Source of the DNA: Epithemia pelagica
Taxonomy: Eukaryota > Bacillariophyta > Bacillariophyceae > Surirellales > Surirellaceae
Length of the DNA stretch: 64,000 nt
Direction of reading: 5' to 3'
NCBI GenBank assembly: GCA_946965045.2
Contig: OX337231.1
Location: forward strand, 3,844,001-3,908,000
This document shows, piece after piece, positions 41,951 through 52,880 of the stretch (its first letter is position 1; every line of letters begins with the position of its first letter). A model generated the notes under the pieces. The model had not been told where the DNA came from and did no database searches. It saw nothing but the letters and a program-made list of their open reading frames with translations. The position numbers and the translations under genes are program-made.

Positions 41951-43129
41951 TAGTGATGGTTGCAGTAGAGCTTTATTGGTTCATTTGGTTCACTATGGAA
42001 CAAAAGGATTCCGGAACCAGTCGGCCCTGTTGTAGTCAAGGGAACGCCGATCCAACAAATCCAATGATTACTCCTGACGTACGCTTCTGTGCAAAGCCGT
42101 GCTTGTGATTACGTGAAACAAATGCGACACAGTATTGTAAATGGTTATTGCAGAGGAAAAACGACATGTTGTTGTTCGCTTCTTCTCTGTCACTCTTGTC
42201 GTTCACTAGCTTTTGCGCTTTCCTGTGTGTCCGAGCTAGAGATCGGGGCGCTACCCGCTGGTCCGTAGAGCTCCAAAACACTGACAACAGTGCGCTCTAT
42301 TTGAGTCTTTCGCGATTCAGAACGAAAATGAAACTACTCTTCCGCGCCATCGTCTTGTTCGGTGGAGATCATGGTTCTGCCTTTTTGACTCGGCGAGCTC
42401 TTTGTCTTTGTGAAGGCATTCTTGTTCCATTCATGAAGAATAAAAATCGTACTCGACAACTGATTTGGGTCACCGACAATGGTGTGTGTTGGTCTCCTCT
42501 TTTTTGGGTCGGAAAACCTCTGTCATGTCCATGAGCTGTGCCATTTGCAAAAATGGACCAAAGAGAAAAAGGGCCCGTTGACATCGTGTTGCCTCACAGT
42601 TTGGATCGGTCGCCTCGCGCGCTGTCGTACAATTTTTCAAATACTGGAAGCAGGCCCTTCTACCACGCATGCTCGTCCATATTCATTTACAATACCCCAA
42701 GCCGACCATTATTTCACGCTCTCGTTTTCCCTTCGCCAAACAACTTGCCCCAGGTTTCTTCTTGGCTGTGGAAGAGAGAGCCAAAAAGACATTTAAAAAG
42801 GAAGCAGACGCCAACAAAGGATGGTCCTTTACATCCTTGAGAATTCACATTCAAGCAAACAAAACACAAGGCGGAAAGAAGTAGGATGATTCAATTGTCC
42901 ATGAGGCTCCCGGTTTCTGCCGTGCAAGACAAAATCCAGCAAACGAATCCATGATACCGACATGTGACAAACCATGAGATCAGTGCTTTCGTTCGATCCA
43001 GTTACTTCCGTAGGTTGAGCCGAAGCTGCTAGATTGGCGAGACCTGAACCACGAGCCGAATGATTTGGTGGTGGTGGTGATGGTCCAACGTTGAGAGTCT
43101 TCAAGCAAGTCCAAAATGTCCAAAACAGT
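41951..43129. other. Intergenic remnants
   Basis: No gene seen. 42530-42740 is an inverted relative of 21690-21910. A 128-aa plus frame (42148-42534) has no recognisable domain. Confidence 0.5.
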
Positions 43130-43645
43130 CCTCGCCATCCTTCAAGCAAAACAATTTGGCAGGCGAAGTGCCGCATTTCGAGGGTTGTTTTCGGATTCAA
43201 GTTCAGTGGTTACATCTCGAACTTCTGGATCGAGAAACAAGTCGATAAGTTCTTGAAGCTTGACATGATACAATACTCGTCGTCCGACAGACCACCTGTG
43301 TAGTTCTTATTCCGAATGGAGAGGATGATCATTTCGTCTGAAAAATGCACGATGGGGATGCATTGGCTAGCCCCAATGTGGATATCACGTGAATCAAGCC
43401 GCTCTCCCCCATCACTGTGTCGCCCGTTGAATGTTGGCGCCGATGTTGGCCATGCACCCCTTTGAGATGGTGCTGTGCAAGTGAAACCATACGAATCGCA
43501 GAACGAATATGGATCAAGGGCCGTGTAAATTTCATCGCCAAGAGACGCACTTTTGACGTTCTCTTGAATCTTTTTGGAGTCGCTTTCGGCTTTTGTGATT
43601 GTGTATACCGTCGGTTTGGACACGAGTCATGTCCAGTTAAAGCCA
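43130..43645 (-). pseudogene. PARP-like catalytic-domain pseudogene
   Basis: The minus strand matches residues from just after YHWTRPEN through LLCLQ of the PARP-like protein encoded at 6142-7827: KAESDSKKI, ASLGDEIYTALDPYSFC, QCIPIVHFSDEM, SSFKNLSTCFS (pattern of KLQEIVDLF) and NNPRNAA. The GDGIY glycine is changed to Glu, the start is missing and stops follow near 43208. No UIM region is present. It abuts the FAD5 fragment on the opposite strand. Confidence 0.85.
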
Positions 43646-43689
43646 TTATCTTCAATCGGTATCATGGAAATAGTCTTGCAGAAGACGTT

Positions 43690-44190
43690 GGTGACGACCG
43701 GTGTCTATACCGTGCGTGCCGGTTCCATTCTCGTTCAAAATCTGGCCCGTTATAATTTGCTGTTATTCGACAAGAATCGATCCTCCAACCACGCAAAATT
43801 AATGGAGTTGGTCAAATATCAGCCCCAAACGGTTTTTTTAAAACTATTGTTGGTTGGCGAGGATCATCCACCGGACAATCCCTTTGGCGTTCGAGTTGGA
43901 GTTGGTGTCCATGTGAATGGAGCGTGGGCGTTCGCCATGATGGATCGGAATCATTCCAACTTCATGCTTTTGTTTCAAATGGTCCATGCAATCTTGCGTT
44001 TACTTTCCAAACCAACCATGCGACGCTCATGATGTGATGTAACCGAGTATCTACGACAAGGGCAGCAACAACCACGCCACGAAAACGATCCACTGGAACA
44101 TCCTTATCAGGCGGCTGTCTTGATTTGACGAAAGGGCGATTTTGGCGTGGAGCGTCTTGCGGATCGTGGCCGAACAACCCACGTTCCACC
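43690..44190 (+). pseudogene. FAD5: C-terminal fragment of the FAD oxidoreductase
   Basis: The plus strand matches the last third of FAD4: GVYTVRAGSILVQNLARY, ELVKYQPQTVFLKLL, VNGAWAFAMMDRNHSNFMLLFQM, then after frame breaks a TEYLRQGQQQPRHENDPLEH-like segment and PYQAAVLI. Both Rossmann domains are absent. It lies directly upstream of HA gene F, preserving the FAD-HA order. Confidence 0.85.
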
Positions 44191-44390
44191 GACAGTTTCT
44201 CAAACGAAACACTTTTGATAGTTACCAATAGAGTGTGGCCAACAAAACATTACGATCCTGAAGAAGAAGGAATAACAGAAATGCGGTCCTTCTCGCAGTC
44301 AAGGCCAGATGGAGCACAGACGGAGGCAACGGCTTTTTCGTATTCTATGTTCGCTTCACACTCCACACCGAGCCATCATGCTCGCAAATC

Positions 44391-44440
44391 GTGACAGAAA
44401 TGGACTGATTCGGACGTTGACCAAGTTTTCATGTATAACC
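44391..44440 (+). promoter_or_regulatory. Shared HA-gene upstream motif (gene F copy)
   Basis: It reads GTGACAGAAATGGACTGATT then CGGACGTTGACCAAG then TTTTCATGTATAACC, about 140 bp before the gene F start. It has diverged by one substitution and a small insertion from the gene E copy. Confidence 0.55.
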
Positions 44441-44579
44441 AAAAACGTGATGGATACCATGGGCCGCAATCGGGTAATCCAAAGCTAAAATATGATCTTG
44501 GGGCACGATTTGATAACCAGTTCGGAGCAAAAAACACGATGATTTTTCATGGACAAACAAAAGTTGGGTGGCCATTCGA

Positions 44580-45710
44580 ATGCTGGCCATAACCCCAGTG
44601 AATCGGCTTCTTGTTCGACGATCCTTTGCTCATTTGCGGTCACAAGGCAATCTTGGCACACCACCACTGTTTGGCCTCTTTTCAACGTTATTGACCATGA
44701 AGCACAACTGGACACCAACCCGCCAATTTGCAGCAAAGGTACATGACGGGGACGGGGACGGACCCAGTGAGAATTCTGGAACACGTAAGTTTTGATCCAG
44801 TGGTTCTTGTCAGAAAGCAGAATGGGAAAGCCCAGGCTCACTAGCTCATTTAGTCGAAAACATTGATGAAGAAACTACTTCCACAAAGTCCAAAAATGAG
44901 ATTCTTTGGAATACTCGATACCAAGAATTGATTGACTTTCAGAAAAGGCATGGTCATTGCAGGGTACCAAAAGGGTACAAGGAGAACCCGCCTTTGGCGA
45001 ATTGGGTGGATAAACAGAGACAAGTTTACCGCAGAGGGAAGGAAGGCACTGGCAGTCCAATGGCAGGCAACCGAGTGGTCTTATTGGAAAAGATTGGGTT
45101 TGTTTGGAACCCACAGGAAAGTGTATGGATGGCACGATACGAGCAACTGAAACAGTTCCAACAAAGTCATGGACACTGCAATGTCCCTCGAGACTACTCT
45201 GCCAATAAGAAGCTGGGCTTCTGGGGAATGACGCAACGTACTCAATACCGACTTCGGCAAGAAGGTAAACAAGCAAGTCACATGACAAATGAGCGCGTCG
45301 CTATGCTAGAGGAGATTGGATTTAATTGGAATGTACAGAGAAGTGCATGGATGATTCGATACGAGGACCTGATAGAGTTTAAGCAAAGTCACGGAAATTG
45401 CAACGTCCCTCAGAACTACTCTGCCAATAAGGCGCTAGGCCGGTGGGTGCATTCGCAACGTAAACAATACCGACTTCTACAAGAAGGTGACCAATCAAGT
45501 CCCATGACAAATGATCGCTTTACCCTGATGGAGAAGATTGCATCTGTATTCTGGTGGATGCTTGGGTATACACCACCTCGGTCGCTCACAAATGAACGTC
45601 TCAAGATGCTGTACGACATTGGACTCTTTGACGATGATCCAGAACTCTTGGAGTGGGTAAGGAAGTATCTTCAAAAGAACAACTATGACACGAACAAAAG
45701 GGACGATTGA
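44580..45710 (+). CDS. HA gene F: shortened helicase-associated repeat protein
   Basis: Proposed exons 44580-44784 and 44854-45710, intron 69 nt (GTAAGT...CATTTAG), phase 1, 353 aa. The acceptor differs from the other HA genes because the usual site has become GAAG|AAACT. The presequence (MLAITPVNRLLVRRSF...) ends in RQFAAKV. Three HA repeats follow. The third is joined after LMEKIA directly to SVFWWMLGYTPPRSL of the C-terminal module, so an in-frame deletion removed about 60 residues present in genes C and E. It has a FAD-linked type presequence (GLFSTLLTMKHNW) but a C/E-type C-terminus, i.e. a hybrid. Possibly still functional; the frame is intact. Confidence 0.7.
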
Positions 45711-46734
45711 GAATAGTTATTGGTTGCCAACGACTATGGAATGAAAGTGTCAAGTTCAAGCGCTATTGATCAACCCATTCCATGACGAATGCCGCAGTAC
45801 AAGGTTCTGTACAAGGGGTATGAACCAAATACAGCACTGAGTCATGAAGGTTGTTGTAGAACAATGGCTCTGATGCGGTCCGATTTTTGTCGTTTGTTGT
45901 CTTCTTTATTAGCTGGGCACTTTCCTGTGCGTTCCTCTGTGTTGACTATGTGGTTTCGGTGGTCCCTACTTGGTGTGTAGACGAGAGAGACGAGACCAGA
46001 GAGCACAAGGGAGAACCTACAAAGAGAAACAAGAATGATACTTTGGGGTCAGAGCAGTTTGGTGCACTGTCGTTTGTTGTGATCGTGTCGTACATACCAC
46101 GGACAGATTGGATCGAGAACAAAAGGTCTACAAGAAAGAATTGACACACAAGTCGTGGTTTCAAGAGAGCAGACCGCAGCCTTTGTTGCTGCGTTTATAT
46201 AGAACAAGTGGATATCTCTAAGCGAGAGAGAGAGAATTTGCCGAGAAATATCGTTCCTCCATCCTTCTTCGTTGCTTCCTGCCATTAAAGCATATCGGTG
46301 TTTTCTAGCAGAGAGTCTCAGTCCTAGGAGTATAGGTCGGACCGAGTGCATCTCTCTAGAGAGGCAAAGCTTCGAAACTACAACAATATTATGGAGGCTT
46401 CTTGGCTATGTCGGCTATGTGGTTAATATAGGTCACCGGCCGACGCACGGACCTCGATCGTTCTCGTACGTGGTGGTGTCACGTGTCACGGAGTGATTGC
46501 CAATTGGCACTTCGGCATGTCGACACATATCAGCAAGAAGAAGAGAGAGGTATCCGCAATCCCCATTCTACAAAACCAACGTCTTATTGTGGTCGTCCTT
46601 TGATCTACGCTTGGAACATTTGACGGAAGAAAGAAGAAGAAGAAGAAGAAGAAGAAGAAGCAAGAACCACGGCCGCCGAATCGCAAACAGTAGTGAAGCC
46701 CCCACACACTGTTCCTCGCGAAACAAGGAATACT
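45711..46734. other. Intergenic, no supported gene
   Basis: A GAA/AAG microsatellite at about 46628-46660 lies in the presumed 5' UTR of the next gene. No coding frame is supported. Confidence 0.5.
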
Positions 46735-47997
46735 ATGAAGACCGTGGTCGTCGTCCGTGTGGTTGGAATGGTGGGATGTTGGCTGCTGCTTCTCCTTGTG
46801 CTAGCTCCCACAGTTGTGACGTCTGTCAATTTTCAGGACGCTTCCTCTACTCCTGGCGCAAGGATTCTTCGATCCAGTCGACTGGCGGCTTTGCATGACG
46901 ACGGCCGCAATTCTCCATTTCGTCGTCGTCGTCGTCCTTATTGGTGGAGAGACCAAACGTGTGCTCGTTCTTCCAGACTATTGGGAATGGATCTTTTGAG
47001 TCTCCGTGGTGGCGGTGGAGGCCCCGTTGTGGAATCCAAGGCAAAAGCAATTGTGGTACCACCACCAAAGGATGTCGCGTCGCGTTCACGTCCCTCAACC
47101 ACACGCTTTGTAACTATCACGACCAGTCTGATACTACTCTTGTTGGCCGTTTGGTATCGAGACGCCTGGTGGCCTTACGTCGTCGACAAGCAACGATTGC
47201 AACAAGCCGTCGTGCAATTGTTGCAAGGCTTGCAACCGGCTGCGGATGCAAAATGGCACGAGGCCGTCCGATTGTACAGTTTGTATGCGCTCGGCATGAT
47301 GGTGTGGGAAACGATTGGCTTGTCGACCATTCCTGTGGAAACAGCGGCCGGCATGGTCTTTCCGGCCTTGTGGGCCGCGGCCGTGGCCAGTGCCACGGGC
47401 AAATTGCTCGGGGCATCCTTGGCCTGGATGTTGGGACGATGGAAATTGCAAGACTACGTCCAAAACCATGCTCTCGTCCAATCCAGTGCCCTGTGTCAAT
47501 TGTTGGCGGCGCATCCACCGCCATCCTCATCCTCACAACAACCACGCAATTTGTCCACTCCTCGTGTCGGTCATGCGCCGTGGGTGTCCATTTTATTAAT
47601 GAAATTTTCGTGCTTTCCCGAAACCATCAAGAATTATGGCACGGCCGCCTTGTTGCCCCATGTCACGTATCCGTGGTTTGTGGGGGGTACGGCCCTGCAT
47701 GGCATTCCCTTTACCCTACTGTGGACGTGGTTGGGCCACGAAACGGCCCAGCAATTGTCATCCTCCACCACCACCACCACCAAATCCAGAGGGTTGCAAC
47801 TCGCCTTGACGGCGACCCTGTTCTTGGGCTTTGTCGTCTCCCCCGTGTCCATGGCCTTGTGGATTCGAGATTTGCAACACCAAGACAAGGAACAGAAACG
47901 AAAAGCGGCTGCCGAGGCAAAAGCGGCTCCAAATCCACTCATTTCGTGGATTCGTCGTCGTCTTGGTCGTCGTCCTAATACCATCCATACGGCCTAA
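46735..47997 (+). CDS. VTT-domain (DedA/TVP38/TMEM64-like) membrane protein
   Basis: 420 aa from the ATG at 46735. An N-terminal signal-like segment (MKTVVVVRVVGMVGCWLLLLLVLAPTVV, written here in parts: basic start then a Leu-rich core) is followed by an Arg/Gly-rich stretch (LSLRGGGGGP) common in secreted or plastid-routed diatom proteins. The core has several transmembrane helices and the VTT hallmark IPVETAAGMVFP...ATGKLLGASLAWMLGR. A second half has MKFSCFPETIKNYG, VTYPWFVGGTALHGIPFTLLWTWLG and a final helix. VTT proteins act as lipid scramblases or in Golgi/ER membrane organisation; the compartment here is uncertain. The C-terminus is basic and cytosol-like. Confidence 0.75.
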   Translation: MKTVVVVRVVGMVGCWLLLLLVLAPTVVTSVNFQDASSTPGARILRSSRLAALHDDGRNSPFRRRRRPYWWRDQTCARSSRLLGMDLLSLRGGGGGPVVESKAKAIVVPPPKDVASRSRPSTTRFVTITTSLILLLLAVWYRDAWWPYVVDKQRLQQAVVQLLQGLQPAADAKWHEAVRLYSLYALGMMVWETIGLSTIPVETAAGMVFPALWAAAVASATGKLLGASLAWMLGRWKLQDYVQNHALVQSSALCQLLAAHPPPSSSSQQPRNLSTPRVGHAPWVSILLMKFSCFPETIKNYGTAALLPHVTYPWFVGGTALHGIPFTLLWTWLGHETAQQLSSSTTTTTKSRGLQLALTATLFLGFVVSPVSMALWIRDLQHQDKEQKRKAAAEAKAAPNPLISWIRRRLGRRPNTIHTA

Positions 47998-48653
47998 AGG
48001 ACGCACACACACACAGGGACCTATTGTAGGATGATGATTGTGATTCACCAACACTGGAACAATTGAGGGCGGTTATTACGCACACACGTATACGTGAAGA
48101 GTGTGCCACACACAAGAGCGGGATCGGGGAAAGTTGCTGTTGTGGTTGCGATTGTGATTGGTATGGTTGTTGTTGTTGTGATTCCTCTATGATTGTTGTT
48201 GTTGCTGTTGTCCAACGAGTCATTATTGTTTGGTGGATTGGATTGTTTGGACCACCACCCGGAATGGATCCGAGCTGTTGGAGGGAATCTAGTATATTTC
48301 CCCATTGAGGAGACGAGAACAAGACGAGGAAATCGCCAACAACGGTCTATTATAAAAGTGTAATACGATGTAACGATATACCGCTATAGACGAAACCGGT
48401 TCTTCCATTCAAGTCTCTGGCAATGGATTGGTTGGTTGGCTCTATAGTTTTTATCGTGTTGAAAACGACACACGACACATCATACTCTATTAGCTATGTG
48501 TGCTACGTTTCTATATGATCCAGACCTAATATATGCGAATGAAGAGCGATCGATAAATATCGCGATCTTTGGGTGACGCAAGTCGTCCATCTCCAATCTC
48601 GATTCCCTCCTCTCCATGGACCAGCCGTGCATCCAACTCTTTCTCTCTCCATC
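47998..48653. other. Intergenic, no gene seen
   Basis: 3' flank of the VTT gene and 5' flank of the TENA gene, with GTT/TTG-rich simple sequence near 48130-48210. Confidence 0.5.
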
Positions 48654-49361
48654 ATGACCGATACTACTACTACAGCTACATCTGAACCCGTAGTGTCCTT
48701 TACGGAAGAATTGCGTCAATTGGCGGGATCCAAGTGGGATGCCATTGTCCATCATCAATTTCCGACCGAATTGGCGGCCGGCACGATGGACCGTGCCGTC
48801 TTGACGCGATACTTGATTCAAGATTATCGATTTCTCAATGCCTTTTTAATTCTCTTGGCCAGTGTGGTCATGCAGGCACGATCGTTGGAAGATCGCATTC
48901 CGGCCTGTCAATTTTTGGGCGTTGTCACGTCGGCCGAAAATACCTACTTTACCCGGTGTTTTGAAAAATTACAAGTTTCCGAGGCGGACCGGGCTGCCAT
49001 TCCCAATGCCGCCTGTACCGACGCCTTTACCAAACTCATGCTGGACGCGGCCCAGTCGGGTAATTTGGCCGAAGCCTTGTCCGTCTTGGTCGTTTGTGAA
49101 TGGTCCTATTTGAGTTGGGCCCAACGTGTCTTGGCCAATGGCAGTGGTGGAATCAATCGAGACGACTTTGTCACGTATGAATGGGTCGATTTGCACAGCG
49201 GACCAGCCTTTGAAGGCGTGGTATCCTATTTGCGACGCTTGTTGGATCACGAAGGTCTCCACGTGACACCCGAGGTCCGTCAAAAATGTCGCGACCGATT
49301 TTTGCAAGCTGTGCAATTGGAACAAGACTTTTTTGACATGGCCTATCAAACCGAATCCTAA
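48654..49361 (+). CDS. TENA/THI-4 family protein (aminopyrimidine aminohydrolase/thiaminase II-like)
   Basis: 235 aa, the usual size for a TENA protein, starting at the ATG at 48654. The all-helical fold's signatures are visible: FxxYLxQDYxFLNAF (D57), a central VVCEWSYLSWA segment placing a Cys (C148) where bacterial TenA has its catalytic Cys in CxWxY, YEWVDLHSGPAFEGVVSYL, and a C-terminal QLEQDFFDMAY with Glu (E223) matching the TenA catalytic Glu. TenA-type enzymes hydrolyse aminopyrimidine breakdown products of thiamin for salvage. Assignment to salvage here is by family, not context, since no other thiamin gene is nearby. No targeting peptide is evident. Confidence 0.85.
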   Translation: MTDTTTTATSEPVVSFTEELRQLAGSKWDAIVHHQFPTELAAGTMDRAVLTRYLIQDYRFLNAFLILLASVVMQARSLEDRIPACQFLGVVTSAENTYFTRCFEKLQVSEADRAAIPNAACTDAFTKLMLDAAQSGNLAEALSVLVVCEWSYLSWAQRVLANGSGGINRDDFVTYEWVDLHSGPAFEGVVSYLRRLLDHEGLHVTPEVRQKCRDRFLQAVQLEQDFFDMAYQTES

Positions 49362-50453
49362 ACGAACTAACAGCAACAATACTAGTATGTGATAATGGAG
49401 GATGGTTGTCTCGGTGTGTTGTTGGGTTGTGATGATGTGTGGTTCGTCCGTTTTCTCTCTCTCTCTTGTTTGTCCCAACAATAAAAGCCATTTTATTCTA
49501 TACTTGTGTTTGCCACAAACCAACAAGAACAACACTCTTGTTGGATTGTCAGAGACCTCGTTTCCCCGGAACATGAACTGTCGTTTCATTACCACTGCTT
49601 GCGTCTGGTGCGATTTTTCTTCGTCTCCAAGATGCACACAGAGGGAACCAGAACCGGTACTAGATACTGTGTAGTAGCGAGAGAGTCGTGTTGTGTGTGT
49701 GTGTCCAATGGAATAATGACGCCATTCGAACCAAAGGATCCAATCCGTATGGCTCTCGGGTATTCCAATACCTACGTAGCCGAGTCCTTGGCGCTTGTGC
49801 TTCGGGCGTGTCACGAGAAACACACACACTGTGACTGTGGTTCGAGTTTTGCTAGGTCGTTTGCCGGAGAGGAGCTTTGGAGTTGAGATATCAAGAATAT
49901 CTGGGAACCACTTCACCCACAAACACACATGTAGAGAAAGGGATGGGTCTATATACAATAGCTAGACCGGATATAGAGAGAAAGACCCAGCATGAATAAG
50001 CCATACCGGCCACACTAGAAAGTGATCAGCGGTTGGCGGGGCGACCCAAAGTGGAGTCGCCTGGCGTGCCGTGCCTCCTGCACCTCTCTTTGGCATGCGC
50101 TCTTCAAACGCGTCTTACCAGCGACCGGAAAGAGCGACTCTTCCAACCACAGAAACGTCAGGCCGACACACCCCGAATCCAGATCCACTCATCCTCATCC
50201 TCATCATTGGAGGCATCCGACATCCGACCACAATCGACGGTCCAAAGTCTAGAGTTCAAACGAGTTGCTGGTTGTTGTTGTTTGCAATTTGTCTTGTGTT
50301 GGTTGATTGTGTGGAGCATTCCTACCGGCTTGGTGGTGTGACTTTTTGTGGTGTGCAACGAATCGGGTCGTCGTAGTAGTTCCAGTCTCGGAGGATTTCT
50401 CTCTCTCTCTCTCTCTTGGGTGGTTGGGTGTCCAAGCCACCAAACCCAAAACC
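49362..50453. other. Intergenic, no supported gene
   Basis: Short frames only, without domains. A CT microsatellite at about 50397-50416 lies in the presumed 5' UTR of the ABC gene. Confidence 0.5.
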
Positions 50454-52880
50454 ATGTCCAATCTGCAGCAGCAGGAGGAATCCTTGTCGAGATTTGTGCG
50501 TCGTCATTTGGTACAGGAATGGCCTCGCTTTGTACTGGCCTCCCTGGCCATGGTGGTGTCGACCTTGTGCAATCAAGCCCTGCCCAAACTTGTCTCACGG
50601 CTCTTGTCGTCTTCGTCATCGTCATTGGAGGATTCGGGTCGTTCCAGCAACATGACGACGACCATGACAGTGTTTGGATTGGACCTGACCTTCAATGAGT
50701 GGCACCGTGCCGGTGTCGTCATTGTTCTCGGTGGAGTGGCCAGTTGGACTCGCACCACAATCGTGCATCAATTGGAAACCACCTTGGCGTGGCATTGGCG
50801 GACCCATGCCTGGAACGTCTTGCTGTTACGAAGCACCACCACAACGACACAACAACAAGCACCGCAAAAAGAGCCATTAAACGTATCACAACAAGAACAA
50901 CCAAAAGAAGGAAAACACGCGTCCCAAACTCCAACGGATTCAACAGCATTATCCACTTCAACAACGACACCACCATTGTCTCCGGCGGCCGTCTCCACCT
51001 TGTTGGATGCGACCGTGACTCGCATGGCGCACGGCGTCACCACGGCCGTCGTGAATGGCTTGCGGTCGAGCTCGGCCGTGGTGTATAGTACCCTGCAATT
51101 GCTCGCCTTGGATGCGCCCCTGTTTGCCGGAGTCGTCGTCGGACTCTTGCCCAGTGTCGGATATTTGGCCGTACTCTTGCGACGATCCCAACAGCAGCAT
51201 CAACAACGGGCCCTTGCCGCACAACAAGAGGCGACGGAATTTGTCCAGGAACGATGGTGGCACCGTTCCTGGATTGACTTGGCCAATCGACAAGATGAGG
51301 AAATTCAAACCTATCGTCGATTGCAACACACGGTGCAACAGCATCAACAGCACTATGCCACGGCCAAGGGTCGGACCATGGGGTTCTTGTTTGTCGCTGG
51401 TGCCAGTAGTGTCTTGGCTGTGATCCAGTACGTGTCGGGACGACACCAACACTCGTCCTCTCCACTGCCCGTGTCGCGTGTGGCCACGCATGCCTTTTTA
51501 CTCGCCCTCGGTACCGCCGGAGTGGCCACGGCCCGATCCGAATGGAAACAGGGCTGGGCCGCCGCACACGAGTATTGGCAGGTCCTACGGCCGGTCCGGC
51601 AATCCCCCACTACTAGATCACAACCACAAACACAACCAGGTAACGAACAAGACGACCAAGAACGACACCGTCTCTTGGCGCAAGCGGCCGTGGTGCCTTC
51701 CCAGTATCATGAGAACGACATCCACAACAACCACCAATCCTCCTCCTTGGTGGAGGTGGATCCACGCGACGTGGTGGGCCTGCGTGTGCAAGGGCTTTGT
51801 TTTTCCTATCCCAAACAGCATGACAACAACAACACTGACAACAAGGACGACAAGGACGACAAACCTGGCACAATGCCACCTAGCAGCAGTAGCTGGTCTT
51901 TGCGGGATGTGTCGTTGGACGTGCCACGAGGTTTCGTGGTGGCCGTGGTGGGACCCAATGGGAGTGGCAAAACGACCTTGGCCTCCTTGGTGGCTGGTTT
52001 GCTCGAGCCCACGGCCGGAAGCATTCAGTGGCAAGTTGACTATGGGCGACCGTCCATGGACGACACGGACAAGGACAAGGACGAGAAGGACATGCCACCA
52101 CCACCACCAACACCACAGTATCACATTGAAGCACAACGTCTGACACGAACGTGTTGGCATGAATTGGTGCATTTGGTTCCGCAACGACCACCCTTGTGGA
52201 ACGATACGGTCGCCTACAATGTCCAATATACGGCATCACGGTCCCGAAACTACTATGGAGCACAACCACAACGCGACCAGGAACAACAAGAACAAGAGCG
52301 ATTGCAAGCGGCCCTCCACTTGACGCATTGTCAAGACTTGCAATGGACCAGCAATAACTCCGCGACAATAGAAAACACAACAACGACCAAAGAAAACACA
52401 ACCACATCCACCACCCAACCCACCATTGGTCCCAATGGCTCGTATTTGAGTGGAGGACAATGTCAACGCGTGGCCTTGGCCCGAGCCTTGTATGCCCATT
52501 CCTGTTGTTTGCTCATTTTGGATGAACCCTCGTCGTCCTTGGATTCCGCCCAAGGCGAAGAAGCTTTGACCCATGTCTTGCAGTGTGCCACGGCACAACG
52601 ACGACGACGACAAGGACAATCACCCAGCATGGACCCCGAGTACCAAGAGTCCATGTCCGTGTTGCAACAAGACGATGACGACAAGGACGATCGAGCCGTC
52701 TTGTTGATTGTCCATTCGGCCAAGACGTTGGTGGAATGGGCCGATTCCATTGTCGTGTTGAATGCAGAGGGTCGTGTGGTGCAACAGGGAACCCTGTCGG
52801 AATTGACCGCGACACCGTCCACGAGCTTTTTGTGCGAGCTCATGCCCGACCTTGTTTCGTTCCTTCCCAGCAGCAAATGA
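50454..52880 (+). CDS. ABC half-transporter (ABCB/TAP-like) with low-complexity insertions
   Basis: 808 aa from the ATG at 50454. The first ~380 residues contain about five hydrophobic segments (for example FVLASLAMVVSTLCNQALP, GVVIVLGGVASWTRTTI, LFAGVVVGLLPSVGYLAVLL), a degenerate ABC exporter membrane domain. The nucleotide-binding domain has Walker A GPNGSGKTT (about 500), a Q-loop-like HLVPQRPPLWNDTVAYNV, signature LSGGQCQRVALARAL (about 665), Walker B CLLILDEPSSSLD (about 684-696) and an H-loop LLIVHSAKTL (about 752). All catalytic residues appear intact, so it should hydrolyse ATP. Acidic or Thr/Asn-rich loops are inserted before Walker A, between Walker A and the Q-loop, and before the signature. 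Substrate and membrane are unknown; it should dimerise. Confidence 0.85.
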   Translation: MSNLQQQEESLSRFVRRHLVQEWPRFVLASLAMVVSTLCNQALPKLVSRLLSSSSSSLEDSGRSSNMTTTMTVFGLDLTFNEWHRAGVVIVLGGVASWTRTTIVHQLETTLAWHWRTHAWNVLLLRSTTTTTQQQAPQKEPLNVSQQEQPKEGKHASQTPTDSTALSTSTTTPPLSPAAVSTLLDATVTRMAHGVTTAVVNGLRSSSAVVYSTLQLLALDAPLFAGVVVGLLPSVGYLAVLLRRSQQQHQQRALAAQQEATEFVQERWWHRSWIDLANRQDEEIQTYRRLQHTVQQHQQHYATAKGRTMGFLFVAGASSVLAVIQYVSGRHQHSSSPLPVSRVATHAFLLALGTAGVATARSEWKQGWAAAHEYWQVLRPVRQSPTTRSQPQTQPGNEQDDQERHRLLAQAAVVPSQYHENDIHNNHQSSSLVEVDPRDVVGLRVQGLCFSYPKQHDNNNTDNKDDKDDKPGTMPPSSSSWSLRDVSLDVPRGFVVAVVGPNGSGKTTLASLVAGLLEPTAGSIQWQVDYGRPSMDDTDKDKDEKDMPPPPPTPQYHIEAQRLTRTCWHELVHLVPQRPPLWNDTVAYNVQYTASRSRNYYGAQPQRDQEQQEQERLQAALHLTHCQDLQWTSNNSATIENTTTTKENTTTSTTQPTIGPNGSYLSGGQCQRVALARALYAHSCCLLILDEPSSSLDSAQGEEALTHVLQCATAQRRRRQGQSPSMDPEYQESMSVLQQDDDDKDDRAVLLIVHSAKTLVEWADSIVVLNAEGRVVQQGTLSELTATPSTSFLCELMPDLVSFLPSSK

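Noticed and set aside
46628-46660. GAA repeat; similar run at 53522-53557
   Set aside because: Ordinary microsatellites in untranslated DNA; no shared flanks to suggest a mobile element.
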